Positions 6,413 through 12,009 of a stretch of 18,405 bases of DNA are shown here, in pieces (position 1 is the first letter of the stretch; each line of letters opens with the position of its first letter). The notes beneath the pieces were generated by a model, which saw only the letters and a list, made by a program, of their open reading frames with translations, had not been told where the DNA came from and did no database searches. Position numbers and translations under genes: made by a program. The DNA is from CAYUWH01 sp964448615 (GTDB lineage: Bacteria > Patescibacteriota > Gracilibacteria > Peribacterales > Peribacteraceae): positions 1-18,405 of the forward strand of contig CAYUWH010000027.1 of assembly GCA_964448615.1 (NCBI GenBank). Direction: 5' to 3'.

Positions 6413-7789
6413 ATGCGTATCTCGTGGTCGCTCGGCGCGCTCGCGCTGGCCGTCTCTCAGCTCATTCTTGCTTCTCCCGTAAAAGCAGCGCTCTTTCCCG
6501 ATGTGCCGGAAGGGCATTTGTATCAAACATCCGTCGAGAGATTGGCTGGGTTAAAAATCATCAGCGGCAATCCGGATGGGACGTTTCTTCCGGAAAAGGC
6601 CGTGAACCGCGCGGAAATGCTGGCGATGCTCTACCGAGCAACCGGGAAAACGCCCGATGCCTCCAAGCGAGGCTGTTTTGGCGATGTGCAGCCCGGAAGC
6701 TGGTATGAACTTTATGTGTGTGACGCGGCCGCAAAGGGATATGTGAAGGGATACCCTGATGGAGGCTTCAAGCCCAACAATGCCCTGAATCATGTTGAGG
6801 CGCTCAAGATGATCGCGACCGTGTTCGGGTTCGAGGTGCCATCCGCAGTCGCCACGGAAGATAAATCGCTCGTGACATTTACGGACGTGAATCTTTCGGA
6901 GTGGTACGGTCCGTACCTCGTGACGGCATTGAAGAAAAAAATTCTGCCGATCGCCGGAACGAACGCGAAGAATTTTTTCCCGCAGTCTCCATCGCTGCGC
7001 GGTGAAACCGCCGCGATGATCGAACATGCGTTGTTCCCGCCGAGCGGCGCGAGCGTCACGTCAGCGGCGAACAGTTCGATGATGAATCAGCAGACATCAT
7101 CGGCCGGTGCGACGGCATCGCGCCGTGCATCAGCCGCATCATCTACGGCGAGCACGCCGGTGAAAGATCTTGTCATTCCTTCGAGTGTCAGCGGCAATTT
7201 CAAGAAAAAAGCGCCCGCGGTGTATCGCTTCACGCTCACCACATCCATGATGATCTCGGTGGATGTAAAACTCGGCGGCTCGTTCGTTGATGAGCATGTC
7301 AGCTGCCGTCTCTACAACCTGAAATCCGATGGTTTCTCCGATGAGTACTACCTCGGCTATGAGGAGACTGCGCTGTGCCAACTCCGCACCAAACTTGCGC
7401 CCGGAAGCTATCAACTGGAATTGCAGCCCACTGCGAACGATGCTGTGTATACTCTTGAGGTAAAGACGATGAAGGGGGATAACAACGATGGCTTCTCTGA
7501 GGCAAAAACTCTTCTTCCAACGCAGCCGCGATCCGATCAATTGGACGTTGGCGACATGGCGGATTGGTACAAGTTCACGCTCGCTGCAGACAAAGAAATG
7601 ACAGTCTTGCTCGTGAACGATGGCAACGCGTCGTGCATCCTGTATCCGATGTCCGATGTCGACATTTTCGGATTCGAAAGTCCGTCGTGCGATGAAAAAC
7701 TTTTGTTCCCGAAAGGTTCGTACTACGTCGGCGTCATTCGTAAAAACGGTCGTCACGAGAAAACAATTTACACATTGCAGATGAAATAA
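6413..7789 (+). CDS. Secreted S-layer-homology protein with two PPC-like domains
   Basis: A 458-residue exported protein, probably attached to the cell surface. A Sec signal peptide (MRISWSLGALALAV..., likely cut after PVKA, about residue 24) is followed by three SLH modules: LFPDVPEGHLY...NPDGTFLPEKAVNRAE (about 25-78), FGDVQPGSWY...YPDGGFKPNNALNHVE (about 84-136) and FTDVNLSEWYGPY (about 150-205, most divergent). A Ser/Ala/Thr-rich linker (about 210-250) leads to two beta-sandwich segments that look like bacterial pre-peptidase C-terminal (PPC) domains: VYRFTLTTSMMISVDV...LAPGSYQLEL and DWYKFTLAADKEMTVLL...FPKGSYYVGV. No catalytic domain follows. ATG 6413 is preferred over an upstream in-frame start at 6368 because only it puts the signal peptide at the N-terminus. 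SLH modules usually bind secondary wall polymers; in a lineage with a different envelope the ligand is unknown. Confidence 0.9.
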   Translation: MRISWSLGALALAVSQLILASPVKAALFPDVPEGHLYQTSVERLAGLKIISGNPDGTFLPEKAVNRAEMLAMLYRATGKTPDASKRGCFGDVQPGSWYELYVCDAAAKGYVKGYPDGGFKPNNALNHVEALKMIATVFGFEVPSAVATEDKSLVTFTDVNLSEWYGPYLVTALKKKILPIAGTNAKNFFPQSPSLRGETAAMIEHALFPPSGASVTSAANSSMMNQQTSSAGATASRRASAASSTASTPVKDLVIPSSVSGNFKKKAPAVYRFTLTTSMMISVDVKLGGSFVDEHVSCRLYNLKSDGFSDEYYLGYEETALCQLRTKLAPGSYQLELQPTANDAVYTLEVKTMKGDNNDGFSEAKTLLPTQPRSDQLDVGDMADWYKFTLAADKEMTVLLVNDGNASCILYPMSDVDIFGFESPSCDEKLLFPKGSYYVGVIRKNGRHEKTIYTLQMK

Positions 7790-7801
7790 TTTTCGCACTG
7801 G

Positions 7802-7857
7802 AAAAATGTCACCCTTCGTCTTTGCTCAGGACAGGCGAGCTCAGGGTGACATTTTTT
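7802..7857. terminator. Strong terminator hairpin after SLH gene, with repeat-like loop
   Basis: A perfect 14-bp stem, AAAAATGTCACCCT with AGGGTGACATTTTT, starts 12 nt after the SLH stop and ends in a T6 run, with a second T8 run just beyond. The A-run on the left makes it work in both directions. The loop contains TTTGCTCAGGACAGGC, also found almost unchanged in the hairpin at 18313-18362, so it belongs to a repeat family. Confidence 0.8.
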
Positions 7858-7931
7858 GTGTAATTTTTTTTCAGAAAATTTTTTGTGAATGATAAGACAT
7901 CACAATTTTTTTTCGACGCCGTATGAACTAC

Positions 7932-7959
7932 TTCACATTTCTCACAATCGATCTACAAT
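7932..7959 (+). promoter_or_regulatory. Promoter of the lysine-rich small gene
   Basis: TTCACA (7932-7937) and TACAAT (7954-7959) are separated by 16 nt. Transcription would begin near 7966, about 27 nt before ATG 7994; the leader is pyrimidine-rich without SD. Confidence 0.5.
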
Positions 7960-7993
7960 TTTATCCACTGTTATTTCTTTCCCCAGCCGCATC

Positions 7994-8089
7994 ATGGTAA
8001 AGAAGAAAAAGAAGGTGACGAAGAAAAAGAAGCCGGCCGCAAAGAAGGTCAAGAGGGCCTCGGCCAGCAAGAAAAAGAAAAAGAGATAG
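7994..8089 (+). CDS. Lysine-rich 31-residue basic protein
   Basis: The product, beginning MVKKKKKVTKKKKPAAKK, is 31 residues long with 17 Lys and 2 Arg and no acidic residue. It resembles the lysine/alanine/proline tails of histone H1-like or HU-type nucleoid proteins, but has no folded domain. It could bind DNA, RNA or ribosomes by charge alone; function is unknown. A promoter lies just upstream and a textbook intrinsic terminator begins 25 nt after the stop, so the gene is a compact single transcription unit, which argues that it is expressed. An imperfect palindrome (about 8087-8114) spans the stop codon and 3' end. The start was placed at the ATG after the leader; in-frame codons upstream (from 7889) do not look coding. 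Confidence 0.6.
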   Translation: MVKKKKKVTKKKKPAAKKVKRASASKKKKKR

Positions 8090-8113
8090 TCGTCTCACTC
8101 ATGAGATGAAACG

Positions 8114-8140
8114 ACACCCCCCACAGGGGTGTTGTTTTTT
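8114..8140 (+). terminator. Intrinsic terminator of lysine-rich gene
   Basis: Stem ACACCCC with GGGGTGT, loop CCACA, followed by TGTTTTTT. The T-run also contains a candidate -35 hexamer for the next transcript. Confidence 0.85.
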
Positions 8141-8160
8141 ATAGTAAAATATGTTATAAT
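8132..8160 (+). promoter_or_regulatory. Strong extended -10 promoter of small transcript 8167-8428
   Basis: TTGTTT (8132-8137), a 17-nt spacer ending in TGT, and a consensus TATAAT (8155-8160). The -35 overlaps the T-run of the preceding terminator. Transcription would begin near 8167. Confidence 0.65.
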
Positions 8161-8195
8161 AATAGCGTAAATCTACATACATTCCCCCAACCGGT

Positions 8196-8348
8196 ATGAA
8201 CTTGTTCTTCTCGCTTGTCCGTCGTGATTCGTCCTCTTCTTCGCAGCACGGTGCTTCTTCTGCCAGTGCGAGTCGTGGCAGTCGCCGCAACCGTGTACAG
8301 CACAGTGCTCTGATGGATAAGGTGGGCCGCCTGGAAGATCGTGGATAA
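8196..8348 (+). CDS. Short Ser/Arg-rich reading frame in a promoter-terminator unit
   Basis: A 50-residue frame: MNLFFSLVRRD, then a Ser-rich and Arg-rich stretch (about 12-34), ending ALMDKVGRLEDRG. It resembles no family I know. It is the only sizeable frame in a short transcription unit running from a strong extended -10 promoter (8155-8160) to an intrinsic terminator (8398-8428), about 260 nt in all. The leader before the ATG is about 29 nt and has no SD. The unit could instead be a non-coding RNA carrying a chance frame; conservation would decide. Confidence 0.4.
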   Translation: MNLFFSLVRRDSSSSSQHGASSASASRGSRRNRVQHSALMDKVGRLEDRG

Positions 8349-8397
8349 TCTGGCTTTGGCAAATTGGCTGCACCAAGATGTAGTCATTTAGTTGCTC

Positions 8398-8429
8398 AAA
8401 CCGGTTGGACGCTCCAAATCGGTTTTTCT
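8398..8429 (+). terminator. Intrinsic terminator of the 8.2-kb small transcript
   Basis: Left arm AAACCGGTTGGA, loop CGC, right arm TCCAAATCGGTTT with one bulge, followed by TTCTT within a T5 run. It closes the transcript starting near 8167. Confidence 0.7.
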
Positions 8430-8526
8430 TACCAAAATTCCGCCCTTTTTTCTTGTAGTTTTGATGCGTACTCAATAGGCTGCGGAACATCTTCCTCCCC
8501 CTCCTACTTCCTTCCGCGTCCTCCGT

Positions 8527-8616
8527 ATGTTGAACGAACTCCTGCAGTTTGTCATACTGATCGTATCGATGATGCTTGGTATCAGCTTGCATAGATTGTT
8601 CCGCCGCTCTCACTAA
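8527..8616 (+). CDS. Tiny single-pass membrane protein (29 residues)
   Basis: The product has a short N-terminus (MLNELLQ), one hydrophobic helix (FVILIVSMMLGISL, about 8-21) and a basic tail (HRLFRRSH), as expected of a single-span peptide with its C-terminus in the cytoplasm. I recognise no family. The region just upstream (8430-8526) is C/T-rich and shows no clear promoter or SD. A second short frame starts 4 nt after its stop, which may indicate translational coupling. Confidence rests on the clear membrane topology alone. Confidence 0.35.
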   Translation: MLNELLQFVILIVSMMLGISLHRLFRRSH

Positions 8617-8620
8617 TTAT

Positions 8621-8779
8621 ATGTGGACTTACCGATTGCACAGGCTTCGTTCCTTCCAGAACAGGAGAAGCGGCAGGACCATTCATGTGATGGCCGTGAC
8701 TCTTCAGGAGAACGTTCAACCTGCATCACAGGAGCAAATTGCCGATTTGGTGGAAAATTTGTCGCTGGGAGCCGAATAG
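8621..8779 (+). CDS. Short hypothetical reading frame (52 residues)
   Basis: Starts 4 nt after the tiny membrane-protein frame. The first half is basic (MWTYRLHRLRSFQNRRSG) and the second half ends in a plausible amphipathic helix (EQIADLVENLSLGAE). An internal ATG at 8690 would give only the second half. No SD, promoter or family match is seen; it may be coupled to the frame before it or may be non-coding. Confidence 0.3.
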   Translation: MWTYRLHRLRSFQNRRSGRTIHVMAVTLQENVQPASQEQIADLVENLSLGAE

Positions 8780-8795
8780 GATTTGGCAAGTAAGA

Positions 8796-8824
8796 TTTAC
8801 ATACTCGTGCCTTTTCGCTATAAT
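8796..8824 (+). promoter_or_regulatory. Near-consensus promoter of 42-residue membrane protein
   Basis: TTTACA (8796-8801) and TATAAT (8819-8824) are separated by exactly 17 nt, the best sigma-70-like promoter in the window. Transcription would begin near 8830, about 29 nt before ATG 8859. Confidence 0.75.
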
Positions 8825-8858
8825 GAGAGGGTAATCGTACATCCATACCAATCTCGTT

Positions 8859-8987
8859 ATGGCAAAGACCAGTTCCCTTACGAAGACGGTCAAGAGCGAA
8901 TATGCCCTCATGGCATTGTTCGTGATGCTTGCGCTGTTTTTCTTCACGTATCACGCCGCTGTGCAGAGCGTGCAGGCATTCAATTAA
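8859..8987 (+). CDS. Small single-pass membrane protein (42 residues)
   Basis: A lysine-containing N-terminus (MAKTSSLTKTVKSEY) leads into one hydrophobic helix (ALMALFVMLALFFFTYHAAV, about 16-35) and a short polar tail ending QAFN. The charge pattern predicts the N-terminus in the cytoplasm. A near-consensus promoter lies just upstream, with a leader of about 29 nt and no SD. The gene ends a few bases before a hairpin that is a good terminator for the opposite strand and may also act on this one. No family is recognised. Confidence 0.5.
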   Translation: MAKTSSLTKTVKSEYALMALFVMLALFFFTYHAAVQSVQAFN

Positions 8988-8989
8988 GG

Positions 8990-9026
8990 TAAAACAAAAA
9001 TCCCTCTGTCCGCGCGGGACAGAGGG
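8990..9026 (-). terminator. Intrinsic terminator of minus-strand gene 9046-9459
   Basis: A perfect 10-bp stem, CCCTCTGTCC (9002-9011) with GGACAGAGGG (9017-9026). On the minus strand it is followed by ATTTTTGTTTTA. It lies 19 nt past the stop at 9046. Confidence 0.85.
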
Positions 9027-9045
9027 GGGCCTTCCTTGGGGGGTG

Positions 9046-9459
9046 TCACTGCGCATCCTGCGCGTTGAGGAGTACCGGGCCCATGACGATCGGGCGCGCA
9101 CCGAACGATGAAATGATGGCGACGATGCTGCCGTCGGCTTTCATCATGACTTCCTTGCTGATGGTCGTGCGATGCACCGTGCGCAGATAGCGCATCAGCA
9201 GACCGGGGATCATCAGCATGTACTCGGTGCGCCCGTCCTGGCGCGGTTTGCGCGCCTGTTTCCAGGTGCGCATCGCGAGCACGCCGTCCGCCTTGCCTTC
9301 TTCCTGATCACGCTTGATGAGCTGCAGTATTGCGAGCTGACGCGGCCCTGGCGGCGTCTGAATTATTTTCCGCTTCGGCGAGATGCGCCGAGGTTGCCGG
9401 AGCGTGCGCCCGTACTGCGGCACGTCGGACTTCCGACTGGGTCGTTGCGGGGGAACCAT
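9046..9459 (-). CDS. Hypothetical basic protein (up to 137 residues)
   Basis: Unrecognised. The first third is rich in Arg, Pro and Gln and probably disordered (RKSDVPQYGRTLRQPRR). The rest looks folded, with helices such as LAILQLIKRDQEEG and a C-terminal strand-rich part (ISKEVMMKADGSIVAI). No membrane segment or catalytic motif stands out. The start is uncertain: ATG 9459 has only a weak AAGG about 9 nt upstream and no -10 at leaderless distance, so an internal start is possible. A strong terminator follows its stop. It lies downstream of another hypothetical gene (9621-9995) on the same strand, with a long hairpin between them. Confidence 0.55.
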   Translation of the reverse strand: MVPPQRPSRKSDVPQYGRTLRQPRRISPKRKIIQTPPGPRQLAILQLIKRDQEEGKADGVLAMRTWKQARKPRQDGRTEYMLMIPGLLMRYLRTVHRTTISKEVMMKADGSIVAIISSFGARPIVMGPVLLNAQDAQ

Positions 9460-9498
9460 GGCGATGGACCTTGGGTTGTGGGTTGTGACACTTCCTCC

Positions 9499-9546
9499 TC
9501 AAGGGAGGGGATTGCTGGCGCGCGCGTCAGCAAACCCTTCCTTTGA
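9499..9546. repeat. Long imperfect stem-loop between two minus-strand genes
   Basis: Arms 9499-9517 and 9528-9546 match at 16 of 19 positions around a GCGCGCGCGT loop. On the minus strand it lies in the leader of the 9046-9459 gene. No T-run follows directly, so a REP-like element or processing/attenuation hairpin is more likely than a terminator. Confidence 0.55.
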
Positions 9547-9579
9547 GGGATTGAAATATAATTCGGTGATGTGAAAGGT

Positions 9580-9605
9580 GGGGCTAAAGCGATTGCTGTA
9601 GCCCC
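9580..9605 (-). terminator. Hairpin after gene 9621-9995
   Basis: Stem GGGGCTA with TAGCCCC around a 12-nt loop, 15 nt beyond the stop of the minus-strand gene. It is followed by ACCTTTCAC rather than a T-run, so termination would be weak. Confidence 0.4.
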
Positions 9606-9620
9606 GGGTTCGAGGAGGGA

Positions 9621-9995
9621 TCAGGCAGTGGCCTTAAGGGGGCAGACTTCGGCGGGATGCTCTGCGGTGGTCTTGTTCAGCAGTAACTCCAGCTCCTTCT
9701 CGATTCGCAGCGAGCGGTCGCCGCTATTGAGCGTATGATTGAGGAGCTGCTTGCCGATGTCGATGAGCAGGCTACGTCTGGCCGTGGGCTTGAGCTGGAG
9801 GAATTCGTCGGCCGCCGCGATGAGGCCTGCCGCGATCTCGTGGTACAGTAGCTTCTTGCTGCTGAGCTTTTCGCTAAGAATCGGCATGAATCCCTGCTGA
9901 ACATCCTTGTTCTGCGTCAGGTGCTTCGCGGCGATTGCCGCGAATTCCTGTGCGGTCGGCATCTGCAGACCATCGAATGATGTGGTACGAGTCAT
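9621..9995 (-). CDS. Hypothetical helical protein with strong Shine-Dalgarno (124 residues)
   Basis: Unrecognised. The sequence is mostly helical, with segments such as AQEFAAIAAKHLTQ, HEIAAGLIAAADEFLQL and EKELELLLNKTTAEH, no membrane span, and one Cys near the C-terminus. The start at 9995 is fixed by AAGGAGAT (10003-10010 on the minus strand), 7 nt upstream; the frame stays open to 10175, but that part reads as leader. Unlike most genes here it has a TTGACT promoter about 100 nt upstream and a leader with a stable hairpin, so control at the RNA or translational level is plausible. An inverted repeat overlaps the promoter. It is followed by hypothetical gene 9046-9459. Confidence 0.65.
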   Translation of the reverse strand: MTRTTSFDGLQMPTAQEFAAIAAKHLTQNKDVQQGFMPILSEKLSSKKLLYHEIAAGLIAAADEFLQLKPTARRSLLIDIGKQLLNHTLNSGDRSLRIEKELELLLNKTTAEHPAEVCPLKATA

Positions 9996-10026
9996 CGGAC
10001 CGATCTCCTTCTCTCGAACGAGGTGG

Positions 10027-10054
10027 ATCTGGGTGCTGACCTTAGCGCCCAGAT
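10027..10054 (-). promoter_or_regulatory. Leader hairpin of gene 9621-9995
   Basis: ATCTGGG pairs perfectly with CCCAGAT, continuing with GCT/AGC inside, in the untranslated leader about 17 nt upstream of the SD. It may influence ribosome access or mRNA stability. Confidence 0.5.
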
Positions 10055-10090
10055 GTACCCCGTCCTTGATGATGTCTAAAGATCCCAATA

Positions 10091-10118
10091 GTTCTACCCT
10101 TTGCAGGGGCAAAGTCAA
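10091..10118 (-). promoter_or_regulatory. Promoter with overlapping inverted repeat, gene 9621-9995
   Basis: On the minus strand TTGACT (10118-10113) and TAGAAC (10096-10091) are 16 nt apart. A perfect inverted repeat, CTTTGC-N4-GCAAAG (10099-10114), covers the downstream edge of the -35 and most of the spacer, where a repressor would block polymerase. Confidence 0.45.
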
Positions 10119-10250
10119 TTTTGGTCTGTGTGATGAATGGAAGTTTGAATAAAAAATGTGTTCGAAAAATGGCAAAAGGCAGGCGCCAATAAAACGAAGC
10201 TCGATTGAAGAGAATTGCTGGTATTATAAAGATGCGTGCGCCCGTCGCTT

Positions 10251-10282
10251 CCACCTTCGTCCGCTGAGACGGACTACGGTGG
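10251..10282. repeat. Symmetric hairpin repeat upstream of tRNA-Arg
   Basis: CCACC-TTC-GTCCG, loop CTGAGA, CGGAC-TAC-GGTGG: two 5-bp stems separated by a symmetric 3/3 internal loop, followed by ACAGGCAG. Elements of this look (CTTCGTCCGC...GGACTACGG...ACAGGC) recur in intergenic regions of Patescibacteria and other genomes in my recollection; I cannot check copy number. The rest of 10119-10330 holds a TGG-TATTAT -10-like box at 10219-10227 and no gene. Confidence 0.55.
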
Positions 10283-10312
10283 ACAGGCAGTCTGGGCACA
10301 TGTTTCGCTCAT

Positions 10313-10318
10313 TATATT
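10313..10318 (+). promoter_or_regulatory. -10 box (TATATT) of tRNA-Arg
   Basis: TATATT ends 12 nt before the first base of the tRNA, placing transcription start about 6 nt upstream of the mature 5' end. No clear -35. Confidence 0.4.
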
Positions 10319-10330
10319 TCTTTCTCAAGT

Positions 10331-10407
10331 GCGCCCGTAGCTCAGCTGGATAGAGCGCCTGGCTTCGAACCAGGAGGTCGTGGGTTCAATTCCTGCCGGG
10401 CGCACCA
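10331..10407 (+). tRNA. tRNA-Arg (anticodon TCG)
   Basis: Complete cloverleaf: acceptor GCGCCCG with CGGGCGC, D-arm GCTC/GAGC, anticodon stem CCTGG/CCAGG with loop CTTCGAA giving anticodon TCG, and T-arm GTGGG-TTCAATT-CCTGC containing two G-U pairs. The 3' ACCA is encoded. It reads CGA, and other CGN codons by wobble. Single isolated tRNA; no integration site or att repeat is evident at its 3' end. Confidence 0.95.
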
Positions 10408-10445
10408 ACAAATATCAGTGCATTTTTAAACGCAGGGGGCTTTTG

Positions 10446-10454
10446 TGCTACTCT
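10446..10454 (+). promoter_or_regulatory. Extended -10 (TGC-TACTCT), leaderless spacing
   Basis: TGN plus TACTCT ends 6 nt before ATG 10461. It closely resembles TGC-TATTCT before the minus gene at 12502 and TGC-TACTAT before the minus gene at 17479. Confidence 0.5.
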
Positions 10455-10460
10455 CTTTAC

Positions 10461-10856
10461 ATGCTGTATCAGGATGATGACGAAACGCCATCGCGGTCCA
10501 GCGCCGAGTATCTGACTCGAGCGGATCATGGTAAACAGGAGCAGCGCGAGCGCAAAGCGGCACAGAAGGGCGACTTGCTTGCCCTCAAGCGCGCGATGCT
10601 GCGCACGCAAGTGGACCCGAACGCTTCTCCGCAAAAAATCGTGAGCGATGATCGCAAGCGTGACGAAGAGACGGAGAAAAAAGAAGAGCCGAATACAGTG
10701 CCGCTGATTGCCACGAAGACCAATGTGCAACTAGTGGAGCAGGGTATTCAGCGATCTACGGAAAGTGACACAGCGGAAACGTTGATCGACAAAGCGAAGA
10801 TACAAGAGGACGCAAAACAACAAGAAGGCGAAGAATATCAACAGAACATGAGTTGA
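10461..10856 (+). CDS. Highly charged, probably disordered hypothetical protein (131 residues)
   Basis: Unrecognised. It begins MLYQDDDETPSRSS and is dominated by Glu, Lys, Asp, Gln and Arg, with few hydrophobic residues, so it is probably unfolded or a coiled-coil adaptor (for example KQEQRERKAAQKGDLLALKR). ATG 10461 follows an extended -10 by 6 nt with no SD; the frame is open upstream into the tRNA, but that part is not coding. The stop is 21 nt before the start of the membrane-protein gene, so the two may form a unit, although the second has its own -10-like box in the gap. Confidence 0.6.
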   Translation: MLYQDDDETPSRSSAEYLTRADHGKQEQRERKAAQKGDLLALKRAMLRTQVDPNASPQKIVSDDRKRDEETEKKEEPNTVPLIATKTNVQLVEQGIQRSTESDTAETLIDKAKIQEDAKQQEGEEYQQNMS

Positions 10857-10864
10857 TCATCGTC

Positions 10865-10870
10865 TATCAT
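10865..10870 (+). promoter_or_regulatory. -10-like box (TATCAT), leaderless spacing
   Basis: TATCAT lies in the 21-nt gap between the charged protein and the membrane protein and ends 7 nt before ATG 10878. No SD and no -35. Confidence 0.4.
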
Positions 10871-10877
10871 ACGTACC

Positions 10878-11900
10878 ATGAAACTCTTCCGCCGCTCATC
10901 ATCCAACACTCTTTTGCCGTCCGAAGAATGGATCATTGTTCTTGCTTCATTGTGGTTTGTCGGCGGCCTCTACGTCGACGGTTGGGCGCACAATCATCTT
11001 GATTCCTCCCTCGAAACATTTTTCACGCCGTGGCATGCGCTTTTTTATTCTGGATATGCGGTGCTCACGCTCTCGTTGCTGTTTATCACCTGGCAGAGGA
11101 AAACGCCGAAATCTTCGTGGATGAGCGCAATTCCGAAAGGGTATGGATGGTCCGTTGCCGGCGCCGCCGTCTTTTTTGTGGGAGGCATCGGCGACATGAT
11201 CTGGCATCAGGTCTTCGGCATTGAAGCAGATATTGATGCATTGCTGAGCCCTACGCATTTGTTGCTTGCAATCGGTCTTCTCCTGATGGTGACGGGCCCA
11301 TTGCGTGCATGGCTAGCACGAACCAGTGCGTCCGCAAAAGAGACGCTGGTGAGCCAGCTCCCGATGCTCTTCTCGCTCGCGTTCACACTCTCCTTGCTGA
11401 CATTCATGACGCAATACAATCACTTCATCGAATTGCGTCCGGCGGGCACGCTCCCCACGGATCCCGATATGGCGGAACGGATCCGCGCCTTGGCGATCAC
11501 CGGGTATCTGTTCCAAACGATGCTCCTGATGGGATGCATCTTCCTCGTGCAGCGTGCAGGAAAAATCGCGTGGGGCGGCTTCACTCTGCTGTGTGCGCTC
11601 AATGTGTTGGCAATGGCCTTCATGCGCGATGGTCTGGTGATTGTGCTTTCGGGTCTCGCCGCGGGTCTTGTGGCAGATTACTACGCAGCACATGCACGTC
11701 CGGTCGCAGGCAACGAGCGATCGTTCAGAATATTTGCATTCATAGTGCCCTTCGCGCTGTTCTTGGCGTACTTCCTTGAAATCATGTTCCTGTTCGGCGG
11801 CACGTGGTGGACCATTCATTTATGGACCGGCTCGATCGTCATCGCGGGAATTGCCGGCTTGCTCCTGAGTTATGCATTCTTGCCACCGAAAGAAAAGTAA
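10878..11900 (+). CDS. Polytopic membrane protein with duplicated Asp/His motif
   Basis: A 340-residue integral membrane protein with about ten hydrophobic helices (near 18-34, 52-72, 90-106, 121-141, 160-178, 203-225, 230-247, 249-270, 283-305 and 310-335). Its N-terminal half contains the same pattern twice: D34-x3-H38-N-H40...E46...TPWH53, then D106-x3-H110...E116...SPTH127. In both copies the Asp/His follow a GG-containing helix and the PxH opens the next helix. H182 and H314 are further histidines near membrane borders. This resembles a membrane metal or haem site, but I know no characterised family with it; similar uncharacterised proteins may occur in Actinobacteria and Chloroflexi (recollection, unverified). 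ATG 10878 follows TATCAT by 7 nt without SD. It lies just downstream of a charged soluble protein. Confidence 0.8.
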   Translation: MKLFRRSSSNTLLPSEEWIIVLASLWFVGGLYVDGWAHNHLDSSLETFFTPWHALFYSGYAVLTLSLLFITWQRKTPKSSWMSAIPKGYGWSVAGAAVFFVGGIGDMIWHQVFGIEADIDALLSPTHLLLAIGLLLMVTGPLRAWLARTSASAKETLVSQLPMLFSLAFTLSLLTFMTQYNHFIELRPAGTLPTDPDMAERIRALAITGYLFQTMLLMGCIFLVQRAGKIAWGGFTLLCALNVLAMAFMRDGLVIVLSGLAAGLVADYYAAHARPVAGNERSFRIFAFIVPFALFLAYFLEIMFLFGGTWWTIHLWTGSIVIAGIAGLLLSYAFLPPKEK

Positions 11901-11961
11901 GGAACGTAAGGAATGTAAGAAAGGTTTCTTGTACCTGCTGTACGTTCCTTACCTGCCTTAC
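11897..11961. repeat. Inverted array of 9-nt tandem units at membrane-protein 3' end
   Basis: Three plus-strand units, GTAAGGAAC, GTAAGGAAT and GTAAGAAAG (11897-11923), face four related minus-strand units read here as TTCTTGTAC, CTGCTGTAC, GTTCCTTAC and CTGCCTTAC (11926-11961). The first unit includes the stop codon. The halves can fold into a long hairpin and may serve as a transcription end, though no T-run follows. 11962-12009 shows nothing else. Confidence 0.65.
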
Positions 11962-12009
11962 CTTCAATTCCATTCAAGTAAATAGCTGCAACGAGCGGAC
12001 TGGATAACA

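Noticed and set aside
6247..6708. 153-codon plus-strand frame overlapping the SLH gene start
   Set aside because: A different frame from the SLH gene, whose signal peptide and SLH modules are clear; it also contains the ribH 3' hairpin.
9996..10175. 60-residue N-terminal extension of hypothetical gene 9621-9995
   Set aside because: A strong SD 7 nt before ATG 9995, plus a promoter and hairpin inside the extension, mark this part as untranslated leader.
10331..10407. Integration site at tRNA-Arg
   Set aside because: No integrase and no direct repeat of the tRNA 3' end were found in the window.
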